Shown here piece after piece: positions 60,850-64,000 of a stretch of DNA of 64,000 nt. Source of the DNA: Lumbricus terrestris (Eukaryota > Annelida > Clitellata > Crassiclitellata > Lumbricidae). The DNA lies in assembly GCA_949752735.1 (NCBI GenBank), contig OX457052.1, positions 15,443,668-15,507,667 on the forward strand, written 5' to 3'. The translations under genes were made by a program, and so were the position numbers. Numbering within the stretch: the stretch's first letter is position 1; the number at the start of each line of letters is the position of its first letter. The notes under the pieces are model-generated. The model made no database searches and was not told where the DNA came from. It was given only the letters and a program-made list of their open reading frames with translations.

Positions 60850-62985
60850 CATTCTTCTCACCTCTCCTACCTCCTCCTCCTCCTCTTCCTCCTCCTCGTC
60901 CTCCTTTGCATTTTTTTTATTCCTCCTCCTCTTCCTCCTCCTCGTCCTCCTTTGCATTTTTTATTCCTCCTCCTCTTCCTCCTCCTCGTCCTCCTTTACC
61001 TTTTTTTATTCCTCCTCATCTCCTCTTCCTCCTCCTCGTCCTCCTTTGCCTTTTTCATTCCTCCTCATCTCCTCTTCCTCCTCCTCGTCCTCCTTTGCCT
61101 TTTTCATTCCTCCTCATCTCCTCTTCCTCCTCCTCGTCCTCCTTTGCCTTTTTTATTCCTCCTCATCTCCTCTTCCTCCTCATTTGCCTTTTTTATTCCT
61201 CCCTTTCCTCCTCCTCCTCTGCCTCCTCCTCTGACTTTTTATTCCTCCTCCTCTCCTCTCCCTCCTCGATTGCCTCTTTTATTCCTCTTCCTCCTCCGTC
61301 TCCTTCCCTCATCCACCTCTTCCTTCGTTTCTTCCTCCTCATCCTACTTGTCCTTTTCGTCCTCCTGCTTTTCCTCTTTTTCCTCTTCCACTTCCTATCC
61401 TACAATGTACCTCCTTCTCCTTTTCTGCCTCTTCGACCTCCTTTGCTTCTTCATCCTCCTCCTCTTCCTCCTCCTCCACTCCTTCTTCCTCCTCCTCTTC
61501 CTCCTTTTTTCTTCATCTTCCTCTTCTTCTCCTTCCTTCTCCTCCTCATTTTCTTCTTCCTCTTATCGACATCGTTATATAAATCTCTTTCCATCTTGAC
61601 GTCTGTCTTTTTTCAACCTCGATTTCTCATTTTTCTTTGCAAAATTTTTCCTCGTCCAGACTCCTTCTCTCCTCTTTTACCTGCTTCACCTCGGAGTCAT
61701 TTTTCTACTTTCATTCCTCTACTTCTCTTTGCTTTTCTCCTCTTCATTCTCGTCATTCTCCTTCTCCTCCTCTTCCTCCTTTTGTTCCTCTTCCTCCTCG
61801 TTCTCCTTCTCTTCCTCCTCCTCCTCCTTCTCCTCCACTTTGTCCTCCTCCTTCTCCTCTTCTTCCTCCTTCTTTTTCTCCTTCTCTTCCTCCTCCTCCT
61901 CCTCTTCAGGTTCTCTTCTTCTCGTTAATCTTCAGTCCTCAAACGTCAAGCCTTTCTTTCCATGTCTTTCTCCGGTTTCTCCATCGGCTTCCATCCCTCC
62001 ATCGTCTCCAGCACCCGATCATCCCTTTCTCCTCCACTTCCTCTTTCGCCTGCCCATCTACCATCGCCCGCCTTTTCTTCTTCCTTCACCTTTTCGCCAA
62101 TCTCATTCTCCTCTTTGACTTACTTTTCATCATCCCCGAAATCCTTCTCCTTCTTCTCCTCCTTCTCCTCCTTCTCCTCCTTCTCCTTCTTCTCCTTCTT
62201 CTCCTCCTTCTTCTCTTTCTCCTCCTTCTTCTCTTTCTCCTCTTTTTCCTCATTGGCCTCATTTTTTATCCTTTCTGACCTCGTTTTCATCCTAAGGCTG
62301 CTCACCGCGGTTTTATCCTCATTGACCTCATTTACCTTTGGCCATCTTCTGACGTTTTCTCCATTTTCTTTTTTTCTGTTCTGTCTCTCCTTCGTCTTCT
62401 CATCTTCCCCTCTCTTCTCCTCCTCCTCCTCTTACTTATCTTCCCCACTCCACTTCATTCTCCTCCTGCTCCTTCCCTCACTTCTCACCGACTTAATTCT
62501 CTTCCACCTATCGCTCTTTCTCTTCTCCATCACGCAACGCCCTTCCTTCTTACTTCTCCGCCTTCTCTTTCTCCTATCTCTCCTTCTCTTCTCCACCCTA
62601 CCACCTTCCGTCTTTATTCTCCACCTTCCCTTTCTCTTCCTCCTATCTCTCCTTCTCTTCTCCACCCTACCACCTTCCGTCTTTCTTCTCCACCTTCCCT
62701 TTCTCTTCCTCCTACCTCTCCTTCTCTTCTCCATCACGCACCGCCCCACCTTCCTTCTTCTCCACCTTCACCTTCTCTTCCTCCTTCTCTTGTCCACCAT
62801 ATACCGCCCTTCCGTCTTTCTTCTCCACCTTTGCCTTCTCTTCCTCCTTCTTTTCTCCACCACCATATACCACCCCACCATCTTTCTTCTCCACCTTCGT
62901 CTTCTCTTCCACCTATCTCTCCTTCTCTTCTCCACCATATACCGCCCCATCATCTTTCTTCTCCAGCTTCTCTTCCTCATAGCAG
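60850..62985 (+). repeat. Two-kb polypyrimidine (CTC/CTT) tract
   Basis: Nearly pure C/T sequence made of drifting CTCCTCTTCCTC-type repeats; purines are rare and often in TTG or CATT. At 62520-62960 it becomes a longer repeat around CTTCTCCACCTTCCCTTTCT. Open frames of 200-380 codons are low-complexity Leu/Ser/Phe/Pro strings. Confidence 0.93.
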
Positions 62986-63359
62986 TCGACGACGACCTAC
63001 TTGTCGCCATCGCATGTCGAAAGGCGTGTGATTGCCGTCGTGTATCCATCCGCCTTCGCCAACGAAGTGCGCTGCAGACGACAGTAAAGCGGTCGTCTCA
63101 CAGATGATGATGATGACCTGCTTTGTCGCACGACGTCTGTGTCTGTCTGTTTTTAAGGACCGCTCTACGGCTCGACGGTGGACCAACCATGCTGGTGTAT
63201 ACATAGTTAATTCGCTGCATACCATTATACCCAGTGACACATATAACAGATCATATTATATGCATGATGGGAGAGTTATACCACTTCGACTATGTGGACC
63301 ACCGCATGCTGATCTATGGTATAGGCGATTTTGAAATGGTTTTGGAGGGTGTAGAGGAT

Positions 63360-63900
63360 TGGAGATGAGAGGAGAGCATATAGGAGTGGTTTGGAGAGGA
63401 ACCGAGGGGAGAGAGGTTAAGTGGTGAGGTTTGGAGAGGAGAGGTTTGGAGAGGAGAGGTTTGGAGAGGAGAGGTTTGGAGAGGAGAGGTTTGGTGAGGA
63501 GAGGTTTGGAGAGGAGAGGTTTGGAGAAGTGAGGTTTGGAGAGGCGAGGTTTGGAGAGGAGAGGTTTGGAGAGGAGAGTATTGGAGAGAATGGGAGGGCA
63601 GAGGTTTTAAGAGGAGAGGGTAGGGTTGGAGGGAGGTTTGGATTAGAGAGGAACCAAGAGGAGAGGAGGGACGATCAGAGGAGAGGTTTAGAAAGTTTGG
63701 AGAGGTGAGGTTTGGAAAGGAGAGACACCTGGAAAAGCTAGTATATTATGGATAATAATTGGGGAGAAAAGGTATGCAGAGGATAGGATCGGAGCGGATA
63801 GATCGGAGAGGATAGGATAGGGTTGGAGGGGGGTTAAGATAAGTGTGGAGTGGAGAGGGTAAGAGAGGAGAGTAGGCGAGAGGAGAGGATGGGGGGGGAA
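63360..63900 (+). repeat. Polypurine GGAGAGGAGAGGTTT minisatellite
   Basis: About a dozen copies of a 15-base unit, GAGAGGTTTGGAGAG, then more degenerate GGAGAGGA sequence to 63900. Its purine bias is opposite to the preceding tract. Confidence 0.92.
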
Positions 63901-64000
63901 AAGAGAAGACCAGAGTGCTGATATTGGATCGCTGTTGATATAGTCGCTGCTGATATGAATAATTCGTTTCGAAGGCAGAGACGATTCTAACATTATGAAT

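Larger units (their letters stand above)
54583..64000. other. No exon recognised; repeat-rich region upstream in the adhesion gene
   Basis: Relative to the reverse-strand gene this is its 5' side. Ig-domain exons (C-x(n)-W and D-x-G-x-Y-x-C patterns) were looked for and not found. The region holds SINE, LINE tails, microsatellites, an inverted repeat and long polypyrimidine and polypurine tracts. Confidence 0.5.

Noticed and set aside
60769..63107. Long forward open frames (up to 381 codons) rich in Leu, Ser, Phe and Pro
   Set aside because: All lie in the CTC/CTT polypyrimidine tract and have no complexity or domain.
63032..63334. 100-codon forward frame and 87-codon reverse frame at 62977-63240
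   Set aside because: No domain on either strand and no supporting splice sites or neighbours.

Overview
This is animal genomic DNA: intron-rich genes with GT-AG introns, few coding bases, many microsatellites, tRNA-derived SINEs, LINE 3' ends and short terminal-inverted-repeat (TIR) DNA elements. Domain content (ADAM metalloprotease; an L1-family neural adhesion molecule) and style suggest an invertebrate, perhaps a marine deuterostome such as an echinoderm. The species is inference; no barcode or rRNA is present.

Layout. (1) 1-2560: upstream intergenic DNA with a decayed TIR element. (2) 2561-28054, + strand: a complete-looking secreted ADAM-type metalloprotease gene with 23 coding exons and about 750 residues. 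Order: signal peptide, reprolysin catalytic domain with HExxHxxGxxHD and Met-turn, disintegrin-like plus cysteine-rich unit 1, then a second and more divergent disintegrin-like plus cysteine-rich unit, then a stop. No prodomain, EGF or transmembrane exon was seen. (3) 28055-31217: gap between two convergent genes. (4) 31218-54582, - strand: nine exons of an L1CAM/neuroglian/neurofascin-family gene encoding fibronectin type III (FN3) domains 1 to 5. The second half of FN3-5 is present as two homologous exons of identical phase, which suggests mutually exclusive splicing. Ig exons (5') and transmembrane/cytoplasmic exons (3') were not found. (5) 54583-64000: no exon recognised; minisatellites, microsatellites, a 212-bp inverted repeat, a 2-kb polypyrimidine tract and a polypurine tract.

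Two themes join the window. First, tandem repeats start within tens of bases of splice sites at about ten exons in both genes; in one case the acceptor lies inside the array. Several of these arrays sit exactly at the 3' end of an L2/CR1-like retroposon tail (GCGCTATATAAAT-type), so retroposon tails appear to have seeded them. The local SINE shares this tail, giving a tRNA head + core + LINE tail plan like that of vertebrate MIR. Second, many short elements carry TIRs and 8-bp target duplications (hAT-like); several with different termini share an internal motif around TGACTAAAAAAGGTCATC.

Two junctions in the ADAM gene do not keep phase with the best-looking splice sites (exons 10/11 and 13/14). 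They are flagged and need transcript data.
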